A stretch of 7,773 nt of DNA from CAISIP01 sp046594635 (GTDB lineage: Bacteria > Pseudomonadota > Gammaproteobacteria > Burkholderiales > Burkholderiaceae_C). Within the stretch, counting starts at the first letter, position 1. The number at the start of each line of letters is the position of its first letter. Shown here one piece after another: positions 1 through 6,375 of this stretch. The notes under the pieces are model-generated. The model ran no database searches, was not told the DNA's origin, and was given only the letters and a program-made list of their open reading frames with translations. The stretch spans positions 1 through 7,773 of the forward strand of contig JBKJRR010000014.1 in the NCBI GenBank assembly GCA_046594635.1, written 5' to 3'. Made by a program: the position numbers and the translations under genes.

Positions 1-1959
1 GTCGTCATGCCGACCTCCTGGCAACATCCCCGGCGGCATGGGGCAATCCAGAACACTGGCGAATGCGCGCAACAGCTCCACCTCCACCGGCGTGGCTCTC
101 TGGTCGTGCCAGGTACTGATAACACAGGCCGTCAACAGGCGTGACTTGGCTGCGGGAGCCAATGGATCCAACTTGCCAAGTGCCTGATCCAGGTCCGCAA
201 TCCTGATCTGGTCCTTCGCCAACAACGCCAGACCTTTGACAGCCAGCGATTGCGCGGAGGCGTCGAATGCGCTCTGCGCACTGCCTTGATCCGCCGCGCC
301 GGCGAAAGCAATCACCGACAAGACCAGGCCCAACTCCCGTGTGAGTTGGCCGGACTCCGCTCGTCGCCTCGCAACCAATGGTGTTTTGCCAAAGTGCCCA
401 TCCAGATGGCTGAACAGAATCTTCTGCAACGACCATTCGAACAAGTCCACCCTGGCGTCCATCTCGATCAGCGCCACCAGGTTGGCCTTGAACGACGGGT
501 ACTGACGGTCTGAAAGCTGCTTGAGCGCCGGTATGGCAATGTCGATGATCGGCAGCCGGAACCTCGTGTCGAGTGCATCCATCTGAGGCACCAAACTGAT
601 TGCCAGCGCGTACACGTCCTTGTCGGCGCGGTGGTGCAACAACGCCAATTGTTGTGCGCGCAGTTCGGCCCCCTTGTCGAGCAGCAGACAATAGATCACG
701 GCCCGCGCACCATAGGGTTCACGCGCTGCTTTCTGAATCGACGCGGGCAAATCCGACAATAAGGACCGGGCGTACAGGACTGACTCCTGCGTTGGTTGAG
801 CCATTCGATCCATCATCGCGACGGCGTCGGCTGCTGCGGCACCTGCCGCGACAGTCGCCATATGTCGGGCCATGTCAGGCCGTCGCGTGGCCGATGCGTC
901 ATCGACGGCCGGTTGGCTTTCAGCGGGTTTTGGCGGATCTGAGACGTCGAACTTGCCATCCCACTGCGGATCGATGCGCAAGATGCGCTCGGCCAGCGGT
1001 GGATGGGTGGACGACAGCCACTGCGTGAATCCTGTCACGCCCTGGGCGAAGAAGGCATGACTGACTTCGGGCGCGCCCGGGTTGCGCACGATGGAGCCCG
1101 ACTTCAGCCCTCCAATCTTCTTCAACGCACCCGCAATTCCCATCGGGTTACGGGTGAACTGGACCGCCGACGCGTCCGCCAGGTATTCCCTCTGCCGGCT
1201 GACTGCGGCCTTGATCAGGCCGCCGAAGAAGGTACCAGCAAAACCAATCACCATCAGCCCGACAGCCAGCGCCATGATGGCGGCACCACTGTTGTCGTTG
1301 CCGCGACGGCGCCCCGAGAACGACGCCGAGTACATCAGGTAGTAGCCCAGAATGCCCAGCACCAGAATGCCGTTCAAAGCACCCATCAGGCGAATGTTGA
1401 GCCGCATGTCGCCATTGAATATGTGACTGAACTCATGGGCGATGACACCCTGCAACTGATCCCGGCTCAGCTGCTCAATCGCTCCCTGTGTGATTCCGAG
1501 TACCGCGTCGCGCGGCGAGAATCCCGCAGCGAAGGCATTGATGCCCGGCTCGCCCGCCAGCAGATAGACCGGTGGCGCCGGCGTTCCCGACGCGATCGCC
1601 ATTTCGTCGACGACATTGAGCAGCTTGCGCTGGTTGGGTTCCTCGGTATTGCGGGGAATCAACTGGCCACCCAGCGACTCGGCGACGACCTTGCCGCCCG
1701 CAGACAAGGCCATCATCTTGTACAAGCTTCCGACCAGCACCACCACGCTGACACCCGCGCCCACGGTGGCGAACATCTTCCAGTCCATTTGCGCGACAAA
1801 GGTCTGGCCATCTCGCAATTGCTGGCTATTGACAAAGCCAAACACCACCAGCGCCAGCAAATTGGCCATGGCGATCAATGCGATCACCGCGACACCAAAC
1901 AGCACGATCAGCAAGGTCGTGTGCTTGTGCGCGCGCTCCTGGGATTCGAAAAAATTCAT
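1..1959 (-). CDS. Membrane-bound M48-family zinc metallopeptidase (HtpX-like), 3' end outside window
   Basis: This is an uninterrupted minus-strand frame of 653 codons from the ATG at 1959 to the left edge; the stop lies outside. The start gives MNFFESQERAHKH, a short cytoplasmic lead followed by a hydrophobic stretch at about residues 14-43. A second hydrophobic stretch lies at about 63-85, and two more at about 190-212 and 225-252. The zinc site is HEFSH (H175, E176, H179), with the third ligand E258 in SRQREYLADASA. The usual M48 C-terminal motif STHPPLAERI starts at S317. Family knowledge: these are inner-membrane proteases that cut damaged or misfolded membrane proteins. About 330 further residues follow the protease domain; they look helical and soluble and I do not recognise them. 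The start is 28 bases after the lemA stop, so the two genes are probably cotranscribed; the ribosome binding site is weak. I am sure of the family but not of the substrate, and true HtpX is shorter. Confidence 0.9.
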   Translation of the reverse strand, partial: MNFFESQERAHKHTTLLIVLFGVAVIALIAMANLLALVVFGFVNSQQLRDGQTFVAQMDWKMFATVGAGVSVVVLVGSLYKMMALSAGGKVVAESLGGQLIPRNTEEPNQRKLLNVVDEMAIASGTPAPPVYLLAGEPGINAFAAGFSPRDAVLGITQGAIEQLSRDQLQGVIAHEFSHIFNGDMRLNIRLMGALNGILVLGILGYYLMYSASFSGRRRGNDNSGAAIMALAVGLMVIGFAGTFFGGLIKAAVSRQREYLADASAVQFTRNPMGIAGALKKIGGLKSGSIVRNPGAPEVSHAFFAQGVTGFTQWLSSTHPPLAERILRIDPQWDGKFDVSDPPKPAESQPAVDDASATRRPDMARHMATVAAGAAAADAVAMMDRMAQPTQESVLYARSLLSDLPASIQKAAREPYGARAVIYCLLLDKGAELRAQQLALLHHRADKDVYALAISLVPQMDALDTRFRLPIIDIAIPALKQLSDRQYPSFKANLVALIEMDARVDLFEWSLQKILFSHLDGHFGKTPLVARRRAESGQLTRELGLVLSVIAFAGAADQGSAQSAFDASAQSLAVKGLALLAKDQIRIADLDQALGKLDPLAPAAKSRLLTACVISTWHDQRATPVEVELLRAFASVLDCPMPPGMLPGGRHDD

Positions 1960-1987
1960 CGGGCAACTGCCAAGTAGCAGGCTTCAA

Positions 1988-2584
1988 TCAAAACGACACC
2001 TTCGGCGCCGCCTGGATCTCGGCGCTGTCGGCGAATTCAAGCAGCGCAGCGTCCTGTGAGTGGCCAAACATGGATGCGAAAACAACCGGCGGGAAAGACT
2101 GCTTGTAGGTGTTGTAGGCCATCACCTGGTCGTTGAATGCCTGGCGCGAGAACGAAACCTTGTTCTCCGTTGACGTGAGTTCCTCGCTCAGTTGCATCAT
2201 GTTCTGGTTCGCCTTGAGGTCCGGATAGGCCTCCATCACCATCTTCATGTTCATCAGCGCGCCGGACAACCGTCCTTCGGCGCCGACCAGGCCCTTCATG
2301 GCGGTGGCATCACCAGGCGCCGCCGCGGCGTTGGACAACATGCTCGATGCCTCGTTACGCGCCTTGACGACCGACTCCAGCGTTTCACGTTCATGCTTGA
2401 TGTACGCCTTGGCGGTGTCGACCAGATTGGGGATCAGGTCATAACGGCGCTTGAGTTGCACTTCAATCTGGGCAAAGGCGTTCTTGTAGCGATTCCTCAG
2501 CATGACCAGTTTGTTGAATATCGCCATCAGGAGAAAGACCGCCAGTGCGATGACGACGAGGATGACTATCAGTGTGGTGCTCAT
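1988..2584 (-). CDS. lemA: LemA family membrane protein
   Basis: The product is 198 residues, normal for LemA. It has one N-terminal membrane helix (about residues 4-24) and then a long helical domain with the family hallmarks: RRYDLIPNLV at 46-55, YPDLKAN at 120-126, and the C-terminal block SRQAFNDQVMAYNTYKQSFP starting at 146. I chose the ATG at 2584 because it places the membrane helix at the very N-terminus, as in the family, and has a weak purine-rich site (AAAAGG) just upstream. The frame stays open to 2692, but the extra 36 residues have no LemA character. LemA proteins anchor a coiled helical domain to the inner membrane; their biochemical role is not settled. They often sit beside M48 peptidases, as here, which suggests a shared membrane-quality-control function (inference). 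Confidence 0.93.
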   Translation of the reverse strand: MSTTLIVILVVIALAVFLLMAIFNKLVMLRNRYKNAFAQIEVQLKRRYDLIPNLVDTAKAYIKHERETLESVVKARNEASSMLSNAAAAPGDATAMKGLVGAEGRLSGALMNMKMVMEAYPDLKANQNMMQLSEELTSTENKVSFSRQAFNDQVMAYNTYKQSFPPVVFASMFGHSQDAALLEFADSAEIQAAPKVSF

Positions 2585-2655
2585 GGATTGCCTTTTGATT
2601 TGGTTGTTCGGGACTTCGGAGAATTGCTTTGATGCGCCATTCGTTTGACTGAATT

Positions 2656-2672
2656 CAGTGCGTAGGGCACTG
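2656..2672. repeat. Short perfect inverted repeat upstream of lemA
   Basis: The arms CAGTGC (2656-2661) and GCACTG (2667-2672) are separated by five bases, about 72 bases upstream of the lemA ATG. No T-tract follows on either strand, so it is not a standard terminator. It could be an operator or a chance dyad. No convincing -35/-10 pair for lemA could be picked out in 2585-2690. Confidence 0.35.
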
Positions 2673-2690
2673 CACGGCCCATTGGTGGCC

Positions 2691-2714
2691 AAAATGGCGC
2701 ACCTGGGCGGCGCC
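2691..2714 (-). terminator. Possible weak intrinsic terminator of the copper operon
   Basis: Read on the minus strand, GGCGC, a nine-base loop and GCGCC are followed by ATTTT, 66 bases beyond the copper ATPase stop. The stem is only five base pairs and the T-tract is short, so termination may be partial and some readthrough into lemA is possible. The rest of the spacer 2715-2779 holds no gene I can see. Confidence 0.35.
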
Positions 2715-2779
2715 CCAATGACCTACTTGTTGCAGGCGGTTTAGGGTGTTCACCTGCCGTAGGGGCGGCGCGCTGCTTC

Positions 2780-5143
2780 TCAAAATTGCTCCAGCTTCGC
2801 TCTGCGCAGCCGTAGCGCGTTGGAGATGACGGAAAACGAGCTCAGGCTCATGGCCAGCGCGGCGATCAGCGGCGACAACAGCCAGCCTGTCAACGGGAAC
2901 AGCACGCCCGCCGCCAAGGGCACACCGAGGGCGTTGTAGACAAACGCAAAACCCAGGTTCTGTTTCATGTTGGCCACTGTCGCCTCAGACAAGGCCCGCG
3001 CCACCGCGATGCCACGCAGGTCGCCCTTGACCAGCGTGAGCTGCGCGCTGTTCATCGCCACGTCGGTGCCGGTGCCCATGGCAATGCCGACATCGGCGCG
3101 TGCCAGTGCCGGCGCGTCGTTGATGCCGTCACCGGCCATGGCGACCACCCGTCCCTCTTTCTGCAGCTTCTCGACCAGGGCCAGCTTGTCGGCCGGCTTA
3201 ACCTCGCCATGCACTTCCTCGATGCCCAAGCGCTTGGCGACCGCACGAGCCGTGGTCAAGCCGTCGCCGGTGGCCATCACGATGCGCAGGCCTGCTTTGC
3301 GCAGCGCAGCCAGTGCGTCGGGCGTTGTGGACTTGATCGGGTCGGACACCGCCAGCAGGCCGGCCAATTGCCCGTCAACCGCCAGGTGCATCACGCTGGC
3401 ACCCTGGCTGCGTAGTTCCTCGGCCTGCGCCTTCAGTGCGTCGACCTTCACGCCGAGTTGATCCATCAGCGCCGTGTTACCCAAGGCCAGTGCCTTGCCG
3501 TCCACGTTGCCGCGCACACCGATGCCCGACTCGGAGTCGAACTGCTCGGGCTTGGCCAGATCAAGCCCCTGTTCGTGCGCTGCGGCAACGATGGCCGCGG
3601 CCAGCGGATGCTCGCTGCCCTGGTCCAGGCTCGCAGCCAGACGCAGCACATCCAATTCCTTGAAGCCTTCGGCAGCAACCGCTTTCTCGTAGACGGGTCG
3701 GCCTTCGGTCAGCGTGCCGGTCTTGTCGACGATCAGCGTGTCGATCTTGCGCAGGTTCTCGATCGCTGCAGCGTCACGAAACAGCACGCCGTTCGTCGCA
3801 CCTTTGCCGGTGGCGACCATGATCGACATCGGTGTGGCCAGGCCGAGCGCGCATGGGCAGGCGATGATCAGCACCGCCACCGCATTGATCAGGCCAAAGA
3901 CCCAGCCCTGTTCGGGGCCAAACAGTCCCCATGCGAAGAAGGTCAGCAAAGCGATGCCAACGACGGTGACGACGAAGTAGCCCGCCACGACATCGGCCAT
4001 GCGCTGCATCGGCGCGCGCGATCGCTGCGCCTGCGCCACCATTTGCACGATCTGCGACAGCACGGTGGCCGAGCCCACGTGTTCGGAGCGCATGATCAGC
4101 GCGCCACTGGTGTTCATCGTGGCGCCGATCAGCTTGTCTCCGGGGCGCTTGGTCACCGGCAGCGGCTCGCCAGTGAGCATGGACTCGTCGAGCGCGCTGC
4201 TGCCTTCGACCACGATGCCGTCAACCGGCACCTTCTCGCCGGGGCGTACGCGCAGTTGGTCACCGACATGCACATTGGCGAGCGGAATGTCTTCCTCGGT
4301 GCCGTCGGCGGCGATGCGCCGTGCAGTCTTGGGCGCCAGTCCGAGCAGTGACTTGATCGCCGCGGAGGTTTGTGAGCGTGCCTTGAGCTCCAGGATCTGA
4401 CCGAACAGGGTCAACGAGATGATGACTGCAGCCGCCTCGAAATACACCGCAACACTGCCATCGGTGACAAAGGTCGCCGGAAATATCTGCGGTGCGATGG
4501 TCGCCACCACGCTGTAGATGAAAGCCACGCTGGTGCCCAGGCCGATCAGCGTCCACATGTTGGGACTTCGATTGAACACCGACTGCACGCCACGCACATA
4601 AAACGGCCAGCCGGCCCACAGCGCGACCGGCAAGGTCAACACCAGTTCGATCCAGGTCTGCGTGGCGGGTTCGAACCAGCCCATGGTGTGGCCCGCCATG
4701 GCCAGAATCATCACCACCACCGTGAACGGTAGCGTCCACCAGAAGCGACGATTGAAGTCGACCAGTTCCGGATTCTCTTCGTCGTTTAGTTCCGGCAGCA
4801 GTGGCTCGAGCGTCATGCCGCACTTGGGGCAATTGCCGGGATGGTCCTGTCGGATCTCCGGGTGCATTGGGCAGGTATAGATCGTGCCTGCAGCTTGTGT
4901 CGCAACCTCGACCGCGGCTGGCGAGTTGCCGCCATCCACATAGCGGGTCGGTTCGGCGGCAAACTTCGTTTGGCACTTCGCGCTGCAGAAATAGTATGGC
5001 CGGCCTTCGTGCTCGGCGTGGTGCTCGGATTGCGCGGTCACGACCATGCCGCACACCAGGTCCTTCAGCGCTGTGGCATTGGGCTCCGACGGCGGATGGT
5101 GGTGCGCGTGCCCGGCGTGATCGTGGCGTGTAGGCATGTCCAT
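2780..5143 (-). CDS. copA: Cu+-exporting P1B-type ATPase with YHS and CPMHPE metal-binding domains
   Basis: This 787-residue protein uses ATP to pump Cu+ (possibly Ag+) from cytoplasm to periplasm. A His-rich tail (HDHAGHAHHHP) is followed by a YHS domain (about 28-69; C31, C53, C57) and a heavy-metal-binding domain starting YTCPMHPEI, with C91 and CPKC (C105, C108). The ATPase core has TGEP at 324-327, the membrane metal site CPC at 429-431, the phosphorylated D473 in DKTGTLTEG, the HP motif H512-P513 and GDGIND at 671-676. YN (736-737) in the next-to-last helix and MSLSS (765-769) in the last are the Cu+-type (P1B-1) signatures. There is no classical HMA domain (GMxCxxC). I chose the ATG at 5143 for its strong ribosome binding site; the frame is open to 5212, and a second ATG at 5137 is possible but worse spaced. 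It starts 4 bases after the DUF2933 stop and shares the CueR-type promoter at 5516-5549. Confidence 0.95.
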   Translation of the reverse strand: MDMPTRHDHAGHAHHHPPSEPNATALKDLVCGMVVTAQSEHHAEHEGRPYYFCSAKCQTKFAAEPTRYVDGGNSPAAVEVATQAAGTIYTCPMHPEIRQDHPGNCPKCGMTLEPLLPELNDEENPELVDFNRRFWWTLPFTVVVMILAMAGHTMGWFEPATQTWIELVLTLPVALWAGWPFYVRGVQSVFNRSPNMWTLIGLGTSVAFIYSVVATIAPQIFPATFVTDGSVAVYFEAAAVIISLTLFGQILELKARSQTSAAIKSLLGLAPKTARRIAADGTEEDIPLANVHVGDQLRVRPGEKVPVDGIVVEGSSALDESMLTGEPLPVTKRPGDKLIGATMNTSGALIMRSEHVGSATVLSQIVQMVAQAQRSRAPMQRMADVVAGYFVVTVVGIALLTFFAWGLFGPEQGWVFGLINAVAVLIIACPCALGLATPMSIMVATGKGATNGVLFRDAAAIENLRKIDTLIVDKTGTLTEGRPVYEKAVAAEGFKELDVLRLAASLDQGSEHPLAAAIVAAAHEQGLDLAKPEQFDSESGIGVRGNVDGKALALGNTALMDQLGVKVDALKAQAEELRSQGASVMHLAVDGQLAGLLAVSDPIKSTTPDALAALRKAGLRIVMATGDGLTTARAVAKRLGIEEVHGEVKPADKLALVEKLQKEGRVVAMAGDGINDAPALARADVGIAMGTGTDVAMNSAQLTLVKGDLRGIAVARALSEATVANMKQNLGFAFVYNALGVPLAAGVLFPLTGWLLSPLIAALAMSLSSFSVISNALRLRRAKLEQF

Positions 5144-5147
5144 GGCG

Positions 5148-5462
5148 TCATTCCTTCCTGTCGGCGGGGTTTGTGGTCGACGTCGCGTGCCCGCCATGCC
5201 CGCCGTGGCCATGGAACAGGTGCATCAGCGGGCATGCCAGCAGCAGCAGGTAGATCCAGTTGCCAGCGACATGGTCCCAGTGCTCACGCAAGAGGTAAAA
5301 GCCGCCAACGAGGGCGACCATCATCAGCGCCGTCTTCAGTGGCCGGTTCATGCCAGAGCCTTGCGGCTGCGCACCCCCGTGCTCGTCATGCGCAAAGCCA
5401 TGCGGTTTCATGCCGGATGCACTTTGCGGGTTGGGAAGGTGATCGTGGTCAGAGGCGCTCAT
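5148..5462 (-). CDS. DUF2933-family small His-rich membrane protein
   Basis: The product has 104 residues, 12 of them histidine. A His-rich N-terminal part (about 1-38) is followed by two likely membrane helices (about 43-58 and 67-83). The junction REHWDHVAGNW and the C-terminal stretch CPLMHLFHGHGGHGGH are typical of DUF2933 proteins, which are commonly found in copper and heavy-metal gene clusters. The His, Cys and Met residues suggest metal binding at the membrane, perhaps delivery to or buffering for the ATPase; this is inference and no activity is established. The ATG at 5462 has AAAGGA 8 bases upstream. It is the first gene of the copper operon, about 47 bases downstream of the predicted transcription start. 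Its stop codon lies inside the ribosome-binding region of copA, so the two are probably translationally coupled. Confidence 0.85.
   Translation of the reverse strand: MSASDHDHLPNPQSASGMKPHGFAHDEHGGAQPQGSGMNRPLKTALMMVALVGGFYLLREHWDHVAGNWIYLLLLACPLMHLFHGHGGHGGHATSTTNPADRKE
5152..5159 (-). promoter_or_regulatory. Ribosome binding site deciding the copA start
   Basis: AGGAAGGA on the minus strand lies 8 bases before the ATG at 5143 and overlaps the last codons of the DUF2933 gene. Its spacing favours 5143 over the upstream in-frame ATG at 5212 and the second ATG at 5137. Confidence 0.7.
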
Positions 5463-5492
5463 GGTGTTGGTCCTTTCATCGTGGGTCGGCGA

Positions 5493-5563
5493 TGTTGGCG
5501 CCGCCCTGCAAATTCAATATAGACCTTGACATGATGGGAATGTCAAGGTTTTGTTGGCGCCGC
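5493..5563. repeat. 12-bp direct repeat bracketing the copper promoter
   Basis: The sequence tgttggcgccgc occurs at 5493-5504 and again at 5552-5563, 59 bases apart, one copy on each side of the promoter and operator. The function is unknown. It could be a secondary regulator site, a duplication scar or chance. Confidence 0.5.
5516..5549 (-). promoter_or_regulatory. CueR/MerR-type metal-activated promoter of the DUF2933-copA operon
   Basis: On the minus strand a -35 TTGACA (5541-5546) and a -10 TATATT (5516-5521) are separated by 19 bases, the overlong spacing typical of MerR-family promoters. A perfect 10-bp inverted repeat, ACCTTGACAT (5523-5532) and ATGTCAAGGT (5540-5549), with a 7-base centre, covers the -35 and the spacer. 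Known CueR-type sites have the same ACCTT...AAGGT outer bases. The predicted start of transcription is near 5509. The expected activator is a MerR-family copper sensor that untwists the promoter when metal is bound. Confidence 0.85.
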
Positions 5564-5569
5564 GCCAAC
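5553..5569. repeat. Perfect 8-bp inverted repeat next to the copper operator
   Basis: GTTGGCGC (5553-5560) and GCGCCAAC (5562-5569) flank a single base and lie 3 bases upstream of the CueR-type dyad. No T-tract follows on the minus strand (AAAACC comes next), so it is not a convincing terminator for the Met-rich gene at 5698-6192. It could be a second protein-binding site for the copper promoter. Confidence 0.5.
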
Positions 5570-5697
5570 TCTTTGCGTCGACGTCACGATCCAGCAACTT
5601 GCGTAGCTCGTGCTCTTCATCCGAGATTCGCCATTTGGTCAAGCGCCACTGCAGCGCCACATGGGGCGTCTTGCGCGGTTGAGCGAGGGACGGCTGC

Positions 5698-6192
5698 TCA
5701 CTTCGTCGCCGGGACCGCTGACATGCGATCCATCATCATCTGCATCATGGACTGCATCATGTCCATGCGTTGTTCCATCATGCCCTGGCGCGCTGCCACA
5801 TCGGCTGGTTTGCCCGCCGCCCCACCTGCGCCCATGCCAGCCTTTCCACCCATACCACCCATACCACCCATACCACCCATCATGTTCATGCTTTCCTGCA
5901 TAAGCTTCATCTGCTCGGGCATCAAGGCAGTACGCTCTTCGGGCGTCTTGGCAGCCATCATCTTGTCGTGCATCTGCTGCATGGCCTTCATCTGGTCGGC
6001 GTAACCAGGCGCGGTAGCGCCGGCGCGCATGCCCATGCTCGTGGCGGCCGGTTGCGCTTGAGCGACCTGGGTGACGGTGGCCGGCGCGGGGTGATGGGCG
6101 TCGTGCTGTTTGTCAGCTGCGGCCCAGGTCGAGGTGAACATCGCGGCGCTGCTCAGGACGGCGATAGAAACTGTGGTGCGAACGAATGTCAT
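5698..6192 (-). CDS. Secreted Met/His/Gly-rich periplasmic protein, probable copper binder
   Basis: The product has 164 residues, about 30 of them methionine. An N-terminal signal peptide (positive start MTFVR, hydrophobic core, cleavage likely after AAA at 24-26) sends it to the periplasm. The mature protein starts with the His-rich DKQHDAHH. Next come helical Met-rich segments (QMKAMQQMHDKMM), a flexible GGM-repeat linker and a final Met-rich helix (MMEQRMDMMQSMMQMMMDRM). Met clusters of this kind bind Cu+ or Ag+ in other periplasmic proteins, so metal buffering is a fair inference; I do not recognise a named family. The ATG at 6192 is preceded by AGGA (6200-6203) at 7 bases; the frame is open to 6312, but that would run into the promoter. 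It lies between the copper operon and the regulator and has its own MerR-type promoter. The calls of coding and export are firm; the function is inferred. Confidence 0.85.
   Translation of the reverse strand: MTFVRTTVSIAVLSSAAMFTSTWAAADKQHDAHHPAPATVTQVAQAQPAATSMGMRAGATAPGYADQMKAMQQMHDKMMAAKTPEERTALMPEQMKLMQESMNMMGGMGGMGGMGGKAGMGAGGAAGKPADVAARQGMMEQRMDMMQSMMQMMMDRMSAVPATK
5846..5880. repeat. 9-bp tandem repeat inside the Met-rich gene
   Basis: The unit ccacccata is repeated almost four times without mismatch (5846-5854, 5855-5863, 5864-5872, then 8 of 9 bases). On the minus strand it encodes consecutive Gly-Gly-Met triplets. Identical copies at the DNA level suggest recent expansion and possible copy-number variation without frameshift, since the unit is a multiple of three. 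Confidence 0.85.
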
Positions 6193-6281
6193 GGTGATTT
6201 CCTGGCTTGTGAAGTAATGCTGGGGTAAAAGGGGCTCGCCGTCTGTTCGGTGACGTACACCCACGACAGCGTGATGACCAA

Positions 6282-6312
6282 GTCTGAACGCCGTACCCGG
6301 GTACGGAGTCAA
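6282..6312 (-). promoter_or_regulatory. MerR-type promoter and palindromic operator of the Met-rich gene
   Basis: On the minus strand, TTGACT (6307-6312) is followed directly by the perfect 16-bp palindrome CCGTACCCGGGTACGG (6291-6306). The mercury-resistance MerR operator has the same form: TTGACT, then CCGTAC, four bases and GTACGG. A -10 is expected 19-20 bases after the -35; the candidates there (TCAGAC at 6282-6287 or CAGACT at 6281-6286) are poor matches, as expected for an activator-dependent promoter. The leader to the ATG at 6192 would be about 80 bases. The MerR-family protein encoded at 6931-7398 is the obvious candidate to bind here. Confidence 0.75.
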
Positions 6313-6338
6313 GTCCTTTTTGGATCGAGGCGTGGACG

Positions 6339-6357
6339 GCGGAGCAATGGACTCCGC
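6339..6357 (-). terminator. Hairpin after the 147-residue gene, possible weak terminator
   Basis: GCGGAG and CTCCGC pair around a seven-base loop, 18 bases past the stop of the minus-strand gene at 6376-6819. No T-tract follows, so if it acts in termination it is not a standard intrinsic terminator. It separates that gene from the promoter at 6282-6312. Confidence 0.3.
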
Positions 6358-6375
6358 ATCAAGGGCTGCAAGTGG

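Noticed and set aside
5..691. Minus-strand open frame of 228 codons
   Set aside because: It overlaps, in another frame of the same strand, the continuous M48 peptidase frame that stays open from 1959 to the left edge.
1003..1977. Plus-strand open frame of 324 codons
   Set aside because: It is antisense to the M48 peptidase catalytic region; the translation is His/Gln/Arg-rich low-complexity text, typical of the reverse of a GC-rich gene.
3458..4351. Plus-strand open frame of 297 codons
   Set aside because: It lies entirely antisense to the ATPase core, which carries all expected motifs on the minus strand.
5553..5569. Terminator for the Met-rich gene
   Set aside because: The dyad is strong but is followed by AAAACC on the transcribed strand instead of a T-tract, so it is listed as a repeat.
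5846..5880. CRISPR-like or regulatory repeat array
   Set aside because: The 9-bp units have no spacers and are in-frame coding repeats (Gly-Gly-Met).
4841..6004. Plus-strand open frame of 387 codons
   Set aside because: It runs antisense across the start of copA, the DUF2933 gene, the copper promoter and part of the Met-rich gene, and its translation is Arg/Ala/Ser-rich with no domain. It is a high-GC antisense shadow.
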